DNA of 64,000 nucleotides, from NCBI GenBank assembly GCA_004294225.1, contig REBA01000011.1:62001-126000 (forward strand), read 5' to 3'. Source of the stretch: Cytophagales bacterium. GTDB taxonomy: Bacteria; Bacteroidota; Bacteroidia; Cytophagales; Cytophagaceae. This document shows positions 9,401 to 16,804 of this stretch, in pieces (positions within the stretch are counted from its first letter, which is position 1; every line of letters starts with the position of its first letter). The notes under the pieces are model-generated. The model ran no database searches. It had not been told where the DNA came from and was given only the letters and a program-made list of their open reading frames with translations. The position numbers and the translations under genes are program-made.

Positions 9401-11515
9401 ATCTTTAACTACACAAAAGGTATTATTATTTAAATCATCAATTGTAGTTGTAACTACATATTTACCAGACATAATTGTATCTGAATAAAAGGAACCACTG
9501 CTTACCTTTCCTAGTGGATTTAGCCATGAAGTACCTTCGCTTAAAAAGGATAAATTGGTTTCAAAAGAATAGTATTCGCCTTCGCAAAAATTTGATTTGG
9601 ATTTATCAATTTCAAAAATCTTGGTATTGCTTGTTACTGTGTAACTTGCTGTATCAAAACATGATTTAATTTGAGATTGATCATAACTCTCTATAACTAC
9701 TTGATAAACACCTAACCTTAAAGGTTTTATTGAATTTTGTTCTCCGATAATTCTTTCGTCATCATCAATGTCTGAGCCAGAATAATTCCACCTATAAGTA
9801 TTATAAGGGTTGTTGTTGTTTAAAGAAAGTTTTACGTTTTGCCCCTTGCAATCAGTAGAAGCTAAAATTTTGAAAGGCTCAAGGTAAAATGATGAACTCG
9901 GATAAACCAAATTTGACTCAAATTTACAACCATATGCATCTGAAGCTGTTATTTTTATTGGAGCATTTTCAAATGCTTTGTAGGTTCTTAGATTATTAAT
10001 ACCAGGTAGAGGAACTTCAGATAGGTCATATCGCCATTGAAAAGTTAAAGGATACTCAGATTCATCGCTAACTTTACCATCTAAGTTAATTGTTAGTTTA
10101 CTATTTACTTCTACAGAATCATTATTACAAAAGGTATAATCGATAGATAATCCATCACTATCTTGAGTAGGGATTTTAACTTCTACTTTAGCTGCATTTT
10201 TAATATTAACACCACCTGTTTTATCAAAGGACACACAGCCATTATTATCTATAACATATAACTGGTATAAACCCGGACTTTTTACCATTAATTCAGGAAA
10301 GATACCTTCATCTATGTTGAAAGTATCTTTATTTGCTTCTTCATAATTGGGGATATATTGCCATTGGTATTTATAGTCTGGTTTTGAAATGGAAGGTTTT
10401 AAAATAGAAATCCCGCCTTTACATAATCTTTCAGTACTTGCAGAAATAGTGAAATTATTTTCAGGAAGCAATTGTACTACCATATCTTTCGTAGATATGG
10501 TTTTGCAAGATTTTTTATATTGTACAGTTGCATAATAACTATCTGATTCTTTGGCAGTATATTCTTGGATTACAAATCCCTTTAATAATCCTTTTTTTCT
10601 ACTATACCATTGATAGCTATAGGAAGCTGGATTAAAATTAGGAGTAGATACTTTTACTTGAAGCGAAGCACCTGGATTTGGACATTTTGAGTTTGGTAAT
10701 AAATCCTCAATAAATGCAGTATCTTTAATGATAGGATCTACTTCTATTTTTAATGAATCAACATAAAAGCATCTACTTCTTGGTTCTAATGCTGTGTAAT
10801 AAAGCATAGAAGATTGCACTAATTTTGAGCTAATTAATGTTTTTGGATTCAAAGGTTCTTCTACTAAGTCAATTGGCGACCAAGTTGCATTGGGAAAGCC
10901 ATTGCCATTTAATCGAATTAAGTTTCCTGAACAAATAGTGTCGTTGCTTCCCGCATCAATTTGTTCTCTGCAGTCTTTCACTCCAAATACATATTCTTCT
11001 ATTTCCCCTTTAATAAAAGTATTTCCACAAATATCTGAATTAATCATAGGCGATTCAGAAGAAACTACTCTTATCTTAATTACTGAGTTAGGTAAAATTT
11101 GAAAATTTGGGGGAATAGAAAAACTTTGAGAAAACTCGTTTTTGCCAGTTGTACTAAAATTATAAACAACATCAGAGGCAGCATTATTGAAAGCATTGTC
11201 TCCATCAAAAGAAAAACCTATAAGTAAATTAGACGATGCTGAGGTTTTGATTTTTAATGTATAGGCTTTATTTCTTTCTAAAGCTATAGTATTAGATGCC
11301 TGTACTTCCAAGGGGTTATTGCATGGGGTGGAAGAAGTATTCTTATAAATCTCAAAACCCTGAAGATGCGACAATGAAAATTGGACGATGGCAGCGTTGC
11401 TTCCATTGCAACCTTCTGTAAATACAGGTTTATTGCAGACTTGAGCAAATGCTGTATTTAAAAAAATACTCAGAAAAAATGCAATGGATATATTAGAGGT
11501 AGAGGTTACTTTCAT
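6401..11515 (-). CDS. Large secreted surface protein with GEVED, Ig/PKD-like modules and T9SS type B (CHU_C) tail
   Basis: 1704 residues. A signal peptide spans residues 1-24 (ending TAFAQ). Next is a GEVED-like domain (about 60-178, with KGEIEEYVFGV), then roughly a dozen Ig/PKD-like beta-sandwich modules with regularly spaced Cys and phrases such as CKGG, GCVS and DNNGC. Four homologous modules of about 90 residues follow (near 1235-1590). The tail (about 1595-1704) begins VFVWNAVSPNNDGKNDDF, the hallmark of the gliding-motility-associated C-terminal domain recognised by the T9SS. The protein should be exported through the outer membrane and attached to the surface or released; adhesion or gliding is inference. 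It is transcribed alone and ends tail-to-tail with the DUF2490 gene. Confidence 0.9.
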   Translation of the reverse strand: MKVTSTSNISIAFFLSIFLNTAFAQVCNKPVFTEGCNGSNAAIVQFSLSHLQGFEIYKNTSSTPCNNPLEVQASNTIALERNKAYTLKIKTSASSNLLIGFSFDGDNAFNNAASDVVYNFSTTGKNEFSQSFSIPPNFQILPNSVIKIRVVSSESPMINSDICGNTFIKGEIEEYVFGVKDCREQIDAGSNDTICSGNLIRLNGNGFPNATWSPIDLVEEPLNPKTLISSKLVQSSMLYYTALEPRSRCFYVDSLKIEVDPIIKDTAFIEDLLPNSKCPNPGASLQVKVSTPNFNPASYSYQWYSRKKGLLKGFVIQEYTAKESDSYYATVQYKKSCKTISTKDMVVQLLPENNFTISASTERLCKGGISILKPSISKPDYKYQWQYIPNYEEANKDTFNIDEGIFPELMVKSPGLYQLYVIDNNGCVSFDKTGGVNIKNAAKVEVKIPTQDSDGLSIDYTFCNNDSVEVNSKLTINLDGKVSDESEYPLTFQWRYDLSEVPLPGINNLRTYKAFENAPIKITASDAYGCKFESNLVYPSSSFYLEPFKILASTDCKGQNVKLSLNNNNPYNTYRWNYSGSDIDDDERIIGEQNSIKPLRLGVYQVVIESYDQSQIKSCFDTASYTVTSNTKIFEIDKSKSNFCEGEYYSFETNLSFLSEGTSWLNPLGKVSSGSFYSDTIMSGKYVVTTTIDDLNNNTFCVVKDSIVLNVLPKPKLEPLLNVVGDTILCPLDSVILKVETKDLKEIDHFGWYFNFEEFIYGNNTQTLTVKKTGEYTAIAKGINGCFSSYTNAREVVVLPKPKAASLILLAGNTESQVPWICKGKSTQLFYDIINGNSSYSLNILKDNKVVYQSTPRLTSGVYTIKEPGQYTIKTKVEDNDCTADTIINIKEFAPPISNTINDTIICSANPVKLINKYSPNLNYTWQSSNNLTIQNPNSIDAQVQIPQTFSGEMKLFLNLVDIQTLCQTKDTISLTILPNFNLFVNTFPPKCSGGIGSAKAIIGEGKAPFTFSWNDPLKQTKDSISLRSNIPYTLNVTDARGCSKSTSVIIREEITSNIKIEAIKVVSPSCLSKPDGTIEVKISGNTGTAYLSWENRPEFKNNKLINNLTGGQYILRVNDTASCREQVFQLTIPPSGNLRPGTISSGKTYVIGANIDIISELEPAIGNNISYQWQKNEATACQGTWVNIQGAEEKSYQPQNLTTSTCFRRTVYNSCDSVFSLPTSIIMIPPPADSISGSGSVGANIRLSINSNTNYPVNVLIRISSSIPNSNNIDTLIRINASPYIFSSRRAGQYKIIAVAGKNVEQTAIGVATIINTDNTVINAVLSGEVNLGQALNIQFLGNKNFPAKIIYNFLAENSSTPIVDSVIYPNALFQFIPTKTGTYTLVSIYDKDNKKGQATGASKVNTPKKQAFAKLQGGGEVGSIIKIITSSESIPAPWIVTLYLNDTLYKTLAINDSIYDFITEKSGRYHIRTVNGVDITNNSSSIQYITISSKSQNPATASIQGGGFVGSIIKITINPNNSSGPWTVELLLDEQLYKTLIINDKEYSFPSAKPGKYRIRAINGNNIGNGEAVFIIINPIPNLNEVFVWNAVSPNNDGKNDDFVIQIPLWLDTLGFKFDLAIFDREGTFLKKLESIDPLNLPFTASGDMLEFLWNCKNENNEFINPGTYFYSFKLNEKSSKSKPSKAQKDLANKSGFIEVKY
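6765..7815 (-). repeat. Four tandem protein modules of about 90 residues
   Basis: Within the large surface protein, four modules start with the related motifs SGSGSVGANIRL, LSGEVNLGQALNI, LQGGGEVGSIIKI and IQGGGFVGSIIKI. The last two are close copies: both continue to PWxVxLxLxxxLYKTL, then IND, then an S/KxGxYRIRxxNG motif. The first two are more diverged, which suggests that the C-proximal pair duplicated most recently. Boundaries are approximate. Confidence 0.7.
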
Positions 11516-11657
11516 AATTTAGTTGAATTAATATTGATTCTTAATGTTACTGAACTTGAATGATTCAAAACAAATAATCTATTTAAAAATACAAAAAAAT
11601 AGTACGCTAGAGTGAATGATGTAATATTTCTTATAAAATGAATTGATTTAACACCTA

Positions 11658-11698
11658 CCCAACAAAAAATCCTTCTAAAAGAAGGATTTTTTGTTGGG
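11658..11698 (-). terminator. Strong bidirectional hairpin terminator
   Basis: Perfect 19-bp stem (11658-11676 with 11680-11698) and a 3-nt loop, with an A-run on one arm and a T-run on the other. It lies downstream of the lipoprotein gene ending at 11718 and upstream of the large surface-protein gene, so it separates the two same-strand units. Confidence 0.8.
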
Positions 11699-11717
11699 GT
11701 TGATAGGAATAAAATCT

Positions 11718-12245
11718 TTATTTAGTACTCAATTTTACATTTATTTTTAATCCATCTTCTTTATTCATTCCTTTTCGATAAACAACATATTCAGCGGTCA
11801 ATGTACCCTCTCCAAAAGCTTGAGTGGTTTGATTAATTGCATCTATAGAATTAATAGTAAATTCAAATTTACTTGATTGCCCTTTTCTGATGATAAATTC
11901 GCCTTTGACTATTTTAGAAGTATGGCACTCATCTCCACAACACACAGAAATATCCCAATCTTTAGGAGTGTTCTTATTTAACATTTCCCACACAAAAACT
12001 GAATCAGATAATCTTGTTTGCTCAGAAACAAGATTTGACACACTAGTTTTTAAAAACACATCTAATGCTCTTGTTTTTAGAGCTGTAGTCTCTAAGTTTG
12101 CCTCTGATAAACTGGCTTCTATTAGAAGTGGTCTTTCTACTTTGGGTTGTTCTGGTTTCGGATCTTCTTTTTTGGTAGTACAAGAAATAGCACAAGCAAA
12201 AAGGAATATAATTAGGTTAATTCTTCTAGTCATAGTCATCATCAT
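11718..12245 (-). CDS. Small lipoprotein with a CCxxxC cluster, partner of the secreted thioredoxin-like protein
   Basis: 175 residues. The N-terminus has a run of possible starts (ATG ATG ATG ACT ATG); any of them gives the same lipoprotein signal with lipobox AISC, Cys22. A Lys/Pro/Glu linker follows. The mature part is probably a beta-sandwich. It contains WDISVCCGDECHTS near residue 100, three closely spaced cysteines that could be redox-active or bind metal. The family was not recognised. The gene starts 14 nt after the CGFC thioredoxin-like gene, so the pair is probably co-transcribed, and a shared extracytoplasmic redox or surface role is plausible. A strong terminator follows. Confidence 0.75.
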   Translation of the reverse strand: MMMTMTRRINLIIFLFACAISCTTKKEDPKPEQPKVERPLLIEASLSEANLETTALKTRALDVFLKTSVSNLVSEQTRLSDSVFVWEMLNKNTPKDWDISVCCGDECHTSKIVKGEFIIRKGQSSKFEFTINSIDAINQTTQAFGEGTLTAEYVVYRKGMNKEDGLKINVKLSTK

Positions 12246-12267
12246 AATTAATTAATTAATTAATTAA
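12246..12267. repeat. AATT tetranucleotide repeat (five units) at a gene junction
   Basis: Five consecutive AATT units plus AA. The stop codon of the thioredoxin-like gene (12260-12262) lies inside it, and it ends directly before the ATG cluster of the lipoprotein gene. The length of this tract sets the distance between the two genes. Confidence 0.8.
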
Positions 12268-13045
12268 CAATAAAAGATCTTGAACTTGGAATATTATTGA
12301 CTTTATAATTAAGAATATACATTCCTTTTGCGTAGTTAGTTACGTTGATATTCTGATTAATAGTAGAAAAAACGCCATCAACTATCGTTTCTATTTTCCT
12401 TCCAGATAAGTCTGAAATTTCCACTTCAACTTTAGTGCTTGATTTTAAATCGATTTGTAAGTTAATAGACTCAGTTGCTGGGTTAGGGAACAATTTAAAG
12501 CTTGTAAAATATTCTTGGGCAGATTCGTTGGAAGTTGGAAAATCTTTTGTAGCTCTTCTAGCAAAATTTTCAGCATCTTTTATAATGTTCCCACTATAAA
12601 TTACTTTCATTTTCTGAGTAGCTTTATCTTTTGATATTACCCAATACCATCTTCCCTGACCTGGAGAAGGTTGAGACCAATTATCTTCTGCAGGTTTATC
12701 TAAAAATGTAAAATTAGAAGCAGGTGAATTATACTCTTGTTTCCAATCTGCAGCTTCTGCACAGGAAGGATTACCATTAATTCTTCCAAAAGCATTCCAA
12801 TAAATTACAGTTTTTCCGTAGGTTCTTGCAGACAATGCACAAGCAGCACCTTCTTCTCTACAAAAACCGCAATCGTAACCTTTCCACATCAAAACCAATG
12901 GCTTTAAAGAATCTTCAATGATATTTTTTATAGATAAAACCCTTCCATCGCAACCAGTAGCAGAAAAGTTTTCCCAATTAGTAGGCTGTGCAGTCGATAA
13001 ACCTAAAGAGGAGATGACTAATAAAATAGTAAATATTTTTTTCAT
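12260..13045 (-). CDS. Secreted thioredoxin-fold-like protein with CGFC motif and T9SS type A tail
   Basis: 261 residues. A signal peptide spans residues 1-19 (ending LSTAQ). LVLMWKGYDCGFCREEG contains Cys59-Gly-Phe-Cys62 directly after a predicted beta-strand, as in thioredoxin-fold redox proteins, although the surrounding sequence is not a textbook thioredoxin. After about residue 185 comes a T9SS type A sorting domain: FKLFPNPATESINLQID, VEVEISDLSGRKI and the final YILNYKV...SRSFIVN. It should therefore leave the cell or sit on the surface, which is unusual for a thiol-redox protein. The lipoprotein gene downstream is in the same operon. Confidence 0.8.
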   Translation of the reverse strand: MKKIFTILLVISSLGLSTAQPTNWENFSATGCDGRVLSIKNIIEDSLKPLVLMWKGYDCGFCREEGAACALSARTYGKTVIYWNAFGRINGNPSCAEAADWKQEYNSPASNFTFLDKPAEDNWSQPSPGQGRWYWVISKDKATQKMKVIYSGNIIKDAENFARRATKDFPTSNESAQEYFTSFKLFPNPATESINLQIDLKSSTKVEVEISDLSGRKIETIVDGVFSTINQNINVTNYAKGMYILNYKVNNIPSSRSFIVN

Positions 13046-13167
13046 GAGGGAATTTGATTAAGATTTAATATTTATGAAATTAAATGTTGTTGTAACAATA
13101 GTTCAATTTCAATATTTTTTTTCAAATTTTCAAGATATTTTTTTTAATCAATAAAAATACCTTGATT

Positions 13168-13941
13168 TTAATTGATTTCCCCATTAACATAGTCTTTTGT
13201 AAGTTGGTTTTTAGGATTTAATAAAACTTCTTCAACACTACCATGCTCTATAATTTCTCCTAAGTACATAAAAATTACATAATCAGCTATTTTCTTCGCT
13301 TGTCTTAGGCTATGGGTAACCAATACAATAGTATATTTATTTTTTAATTCTAAAAACTTCTGCTCAATATGTTTGCTGCTTATGGGGTCTAGTGCAGAGG
13401 TTGGTTCGTCTCCTAATATAAATTCGGGTTCGACCGCCAAACCTCTAGCCAAACATAGTCTTTGTTGCTGACCTATAGATAAATTATTAGCAGGGCTATG
13501 AAGCCTGTCTTTAACTTCTTCCCATAAATTGGCTTCTTTCAAATAGAACTCTACAATATGGTCGAGCTTTTCTTTGTTTTTTTCTCCATGAATTTTTGGA
13601 CCATAAGTGATATTGTCATAGATAGACATAGGTAAAGGATATGGACGCTGAGATAATAAGCCCATTTTTTTTCTAATTTCTGTTATCTCAATATTAGGTT
13701 GGTAAATGTTTTGTCCATTTACAAGAAAATTACCCGTAACATTAATATTGTCATTATTTTCTATCAAACGATTAAAGCACTTTAAAAAAGTAGTTTTACC
13801 ACAACCCGAAGGACCAATAATAGCGGTAAGTTTATTAGAAGGAATAGTGATATTAATGTTCTTTAGTGCATGCCTTTGATTATAAAAAACATTTAGATTT
13901 TCTACTACTATATTGCTTTGATTATTAATAGATAAAGACAT
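13168..13941 (-). CDS. pstB: Phosphate ABC transporter ATP-binding protein PstB
   Basis: 257 residues, full length for PstB. Walker A is GPSGCGKTT (about residues 43-51). The ABC signature reads LSIGQQQRL rather than the usual LSGGQQQRL. Walker B and the following segment are FILGDEPTSALDP, and the switch His is in VTHS. It powers uptake of inorganic phosphate by the PstCA permease. It is the last gene of the pstSCAB operon, 11 nt after pstA. No phoU follows it. Confidence 0.92.
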   Translation of the reverse strand: MSLSINNQSNIVVENLNVFYNQRHALKNINITIPSNKLTAIIGPSGCGKTTFLKCFNRLIENNDNINVTGNFLVNGQNIYQPNIEITEIRKKMGLLSQRPYPLPMSIYDNITYGPKIHGEKNKEKLDHIVEFYLKEANLWEEVKDRLHSPANNLSIGQQQRLCLARGLAVEPEFILGDEPTSALDPISSKHIEQKFLELKNKYTIVLVTHSLRQAKKIADYVIFMYLGEIIEHGSVEEVLLNPKNQLTKDYVNGEIN

Positions 13942-13952
13942 ATTTTAAGGTA

Positions 13953-14810
13953 TTAATGAGATTTATTTTTGGTATATTTTATTGAAAGCAATCTAGAAAT
14001 AATGCTTAAGAAAAGGATAATGAATGTTAATATTAAAGCAGAGGCATAAGCTTTATTCTGAACCTCAACAATAGGGCTACTTACCAAATTCATTATTGCT
14101 AAAGGTAGAGTAGCTGCTTGACTTAATAATGATTTAGGTATGTTATCGGTAAATCCTGTAGTGTACATCACCGAAGCAGCATCGCCTATTGCTCTACCAA
14201 ACGATAGTAATATTGCAGTTATAATCCCCGGTAAAGCTTGTTTGACTACTATTTTAAATGCAGTTTCTGTTTTTGTACTACCTAGTGCTAAAGATGCTTC
14301 TACCAATCCCTTGGGGATAGTTTTTATTACTTCATCCATAGCCCTAATCATTACTGGAATTATTAAGATTCCTACAATAATTATCCCTGCTAGTAAAGAG
14401 GTTTTAAGGCCAATATATAACATTACACTAAATCCTAAGGCTCCATAAACAATAGAAGGAACACCCCATAATACATCTAAACATAATCTAACTAAATTAG
14501 AATATTTAGAGAATTTTTTTCTGTAGATGTTAATATAAAGTGCAACGGGCAAACTCACCAACAAAGCTATAGCAGTAGCACCAAATGCAATATAAAATGA
14601 ACCTAAAATAGCGTTAAGAATTCCACCGCTTTTTCCCAAATAAAAACCCCCTTTGGGAGTCTGACTTATCATTTCCCAAGAAAGGGAGGGTAGCCCTTTA
14701 TACAATATACTTCCTAAAATAGCCCCTAAGGATAGCAGTATTATGCTAGTAGAAGTAATCATTAAGATTTTAAAGATACGTTCTTCTATAAATTTTGCTT
14801 TAAATTTCAT
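13953..14810 (-). CDS. pstA: Phosphate ABC transporter permease PstA
   Basis: 285 residues from the ATG at 14810. A TTG start at 14819 would add three residues and overlap the pstC stop; the ATG is preferred. There are six membrane segments. The EAA loop typical of binding-protein-dependent permeases is LVEASLALGSTKTETAFKIV near residue 175, followed by GRAIGDAASVMYTTG. It forms the inner-membrane channel with PstC. Confidence 0.9.
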   Translation of the reverse strand: MKFKAKFIEERIFKILMITSTSIILLSLGAILGSILYKGLPSLSWEMISQTPKGGFYLGKSGGILNAILGSFYIAFGATAIALLVSLPVALYINIYRKKFSKYSNLVRLCLDVLWGVPSIVYGALGFSVMLYIGLKTSLLAGIIIVGILIIPVMIRAMDEVIKTIPKGLVEASLALGSTKTETAFKIVVKQALPGIITAILLSFGRAIGDAASVMYTTGFTDNIPKSLLSQAATLPLAIMNLVSSPIVEVQNKAYASALILTFIILFLSIISRLLSIKYTKNKSH

Positions 14811-14815
14811 TTCAA

Positions 14816-15715
14816 TCAATGGTTGTTTTTTTCTAATCTTCTTAATATAACTCTAGCTATTATATTAAAAAACAATACTATAATAAATAAAACAAGAGAA
14901 GCCAACAACAATGCTGAATCATATAAATCTACAGACATCATTTCTCCATAATTATTGGCTATCAATGCGGGAAGTGGCTGAGCGGGGTCTAATATCGATT
15001 TGGGGGACTTTGTAACGTTTCCTACAACCATCAACACCGCCAAGGTTTCTCCGAAGGCTCTTGAAAGTGAAAGGGCAATAGCCGAAATAATACCAGGAGC
15101 AGATTTTATTAATAACACATGTTTAATGCACTGCCATTTGGTGGCTCCCAGTGCCAACGAAGCTTCTTTATAACCTCTTGATACAGTATTGAAAACTTCT
15201 AATAGAATATTTACCATTACTGGTATTAGCATCACTGCCAAAACAATTCCTCCGGTAAGAATACTATACCCCGATGATACCTTTCCAAAAAATGGAGCAA
15301 CATAATCTCTTATAAAAGGAACAATAAGAATAATACCCCAAATCCCAAAAATTACAGATGGGATTCCAGCTAAAATATCAATTAATGGTAATACTAATCT
15401 CGTTATAGATTTTGAAGCATATTCTGATAAATATATAGAAGCCAACAGACAAAATGGAACTGCTATAAACATAGCTAAACCAGTAACTTGAAAAGTACTG
15501 CTGATAAATGGAAAAAGACCAAATAACTCTTTTTGAGGAAACCAATCCTTAGAGAGCAGAAGATTTGTTAAGGAATGTGTTTTTAGAATTGGATAAGCTT
15601 TATATAACAATCCTAATAAAATAGCGAGTATGGTAACAATAGAAAAGACGGTCAGTATTTTCATAATAAGATGAACATTCTTGTCCATCCTTAATCTATA
15701 TTTCAAAAAACTCAT
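14816..15715 (-). CDS. pstC: Phosphate ABC transporter permease PstC
   Basis: 299 residues, six membrane segments. The EAA loop is GYKEASLALGATKWQCIKHV near residue 180, then SRAFGETLAVLMVVGNVTK, which is typical of PstC. The start ATG overlaps the pstS stop by 4 nt (ATGA), which implies translational coupling. The phosphate-binding protein and PstA are encoded on either side. Confidence 0.92.
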   Translation of the reverse strand: MSFLKYRLRMDKNVHLIMKILTVFSIVTILAILLGLLYKAYPILKTHSLTNLLLSKDWFPQKELFGLFPFISSTFQVTGLAMFIAVPFCLLASIYLSEYASKSITRLVLPLIDILAGIPSVIFGIWGIILIVPFIRDYVAPFFGKVSSGYSILTGGIVLAVMLIPVMVNILLEVFNTVSRGYKEASLALGATKWQCIKHVLLIKSAPGIISAIALSLSRAFGETLAVLMVVGNVTKSPKSILDPAQPLPALIANNYGEMMSVDLYDSALLLASLVLFIIVLFFNIIARVILRRLEKNNH

Positions 15716-16635
15716 TGTATTTTTGTCCTTTCTTGATTTAACTGTTCCTCTGTAAGCTGAATATATCCATTTTCTTTAAGGAATTTTTGCCCGTCATTGA
15801 GTACCCATTGAATAAAATCCAATTGCAATTTATTTTTCATTTTACCTTTACTAACCAAGTAGAGCAATCGAGCAGGAGGTTTGGGATATTTACCTTGACC
15901 TATTGCTTCTACTAACTCAGATAAATTGGAATAAAAGTTTTCATCTGGGTCTATAGTACCATTGTTATTAATATCAATGGGTATTGCAGAAAGATTTTTG
16001 TGTGGCTTTCCTGTTTCGGGATTGTAAATAAACACAACGTTATTAAATCCAATTGATTGAGGATCATTTTTTATGGCTTCTGCTAATCCTGGATCACCAA
16101 ATACTCCAATTCCTAGTAAATCTTCTTGTTTCTTTCCTAAAAATTTTGCCCATGTTTCAGGGGCACCCGCCGCATCTGATCTAGTATATACATTGCAAGA
16201 TGTTTTTAAGTCAGAAGAAATAACATCACCCCAAAAGCGAACTTTATCTGTAATAAAGATATTGATAAAATCTTCTCTACTTAATCCTTGTTTTAAAATA
16301 TTTTTATATTCAGGGTTTTGTGTATTACAAGTAGGAATTACCGCATCGATACATACAGCTACAGGAAAAGAGCCTTTTTCTAGTTCTCTCTTGCTAATGT
16401 CTCTAGAAAGCATTGCAAAATCTACATTTTCTGAAAGCATATCTGCCATCCCTTTTCCAGCTCCTCCTGCCGAAATATCAAAACTTACTTCGGGATGTAT
16501 TTTTTTATATTCTTCTGCCCACTTTATTGCTAGTGGATATAACCCAAATGCACCCGACATTGTAATATTGTTCTCTGGTCGACTGCATGAGGAGCATAAT
16601 AATATAGAAATAAAAAGGGATATTGATTTAAACAT
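15712..16635 (-). CDS. pstS: Phosphate-binding lipoprotein PstS
   Basis: 307 residues from the ATG at 16635, chosen because it starts directly at a lipoprotein signal (MFKSISLFISILLCSSC, Cys17). A longer TTG reading to 16662 would run into the promoter. GGAGKGMADML and TRSDAAGAPETWAKFLG are phosphate-binding-type motifs of the PstS/PBP family. It captures phosphate in the periplasm for PstCAB. First gene of the operon. Confidence 0.9.
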   Translation of the reverse strand: MFKSISLFISILLCSSCSRPENNITMSGAFGLYPLAIKWAEEYKKIHPEVSFDISAGGAGKGMADMLSENVDFAMLSRDISKRELEKGSFPVAVCIDAVIPTCNTQNPEYKNILKQGLSREDFINIFITDKVRFWGDVISSDLKTSCNVYTRSDAAGAPETWAKFLGKKQEDLLGIGVFGDPGLAEAIKNDPQSIGFNNVVFIYNPETGKPHKNLSAIPIDINNNGTIDPDENFYSNLSELVEAIGQGKYPKPPARLLYLVSKGKMKNKLQLDFIQWVLNDGQKFLKENGYIQLTEEQLNQERTKIQ

Positions 16636-16659
16636 AATAATCTCTATAGGATATATAGA

Positions 16660-16691
16660 CAAATGTATTTTAAAATAAATTTAATTCAAAA
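16660..16691 (-). promoter_or_regulatory. Bacteroidota-type promoter of pstSCAB
   Basis: On the minus strand: TTTTG at 16691-16687, a 19-nt spacer, and TACATTTG at 16667-16660, matching the TTTG / TAnnTTTG pattern. Transcription would begin roughly 20 nt before the pstS ATG at 16635. No Pho box was recognised. Confidence 0.6.
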
Positions 16692-16733
16692 TTTATGATT
16701 GATTAATTTTGACTTCAATGGTTTGGTGTTAAT

Positions 16734-16774
16734 AAAAAAGGAATAAACTCTATTAATAAGTCTATTCCTTTTTT
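16734..16774 (-). terminator. Hairpin terminator after the DEAD-box helicase gene
   Basis: 12-bp stem (16734-16745 with 16763-16774) with six A/T on the outside of each arm and a 17-nt loop. It lies between the helicase stop at 16805 and the pstS promoter, on the strand of both. Confidence 0.6.
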
Positions 16775-16804
16775 GCATTTTACTATTCAATCTGCTTTTG
16801 GGTA

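Noticed and set aside
16073-16678. 201-residue plus-strand ORF opposite pstS
   Set aside because: Shadow of pstS; composition Ser/Pro-rich without motifs, and it runs into the pst promoter.
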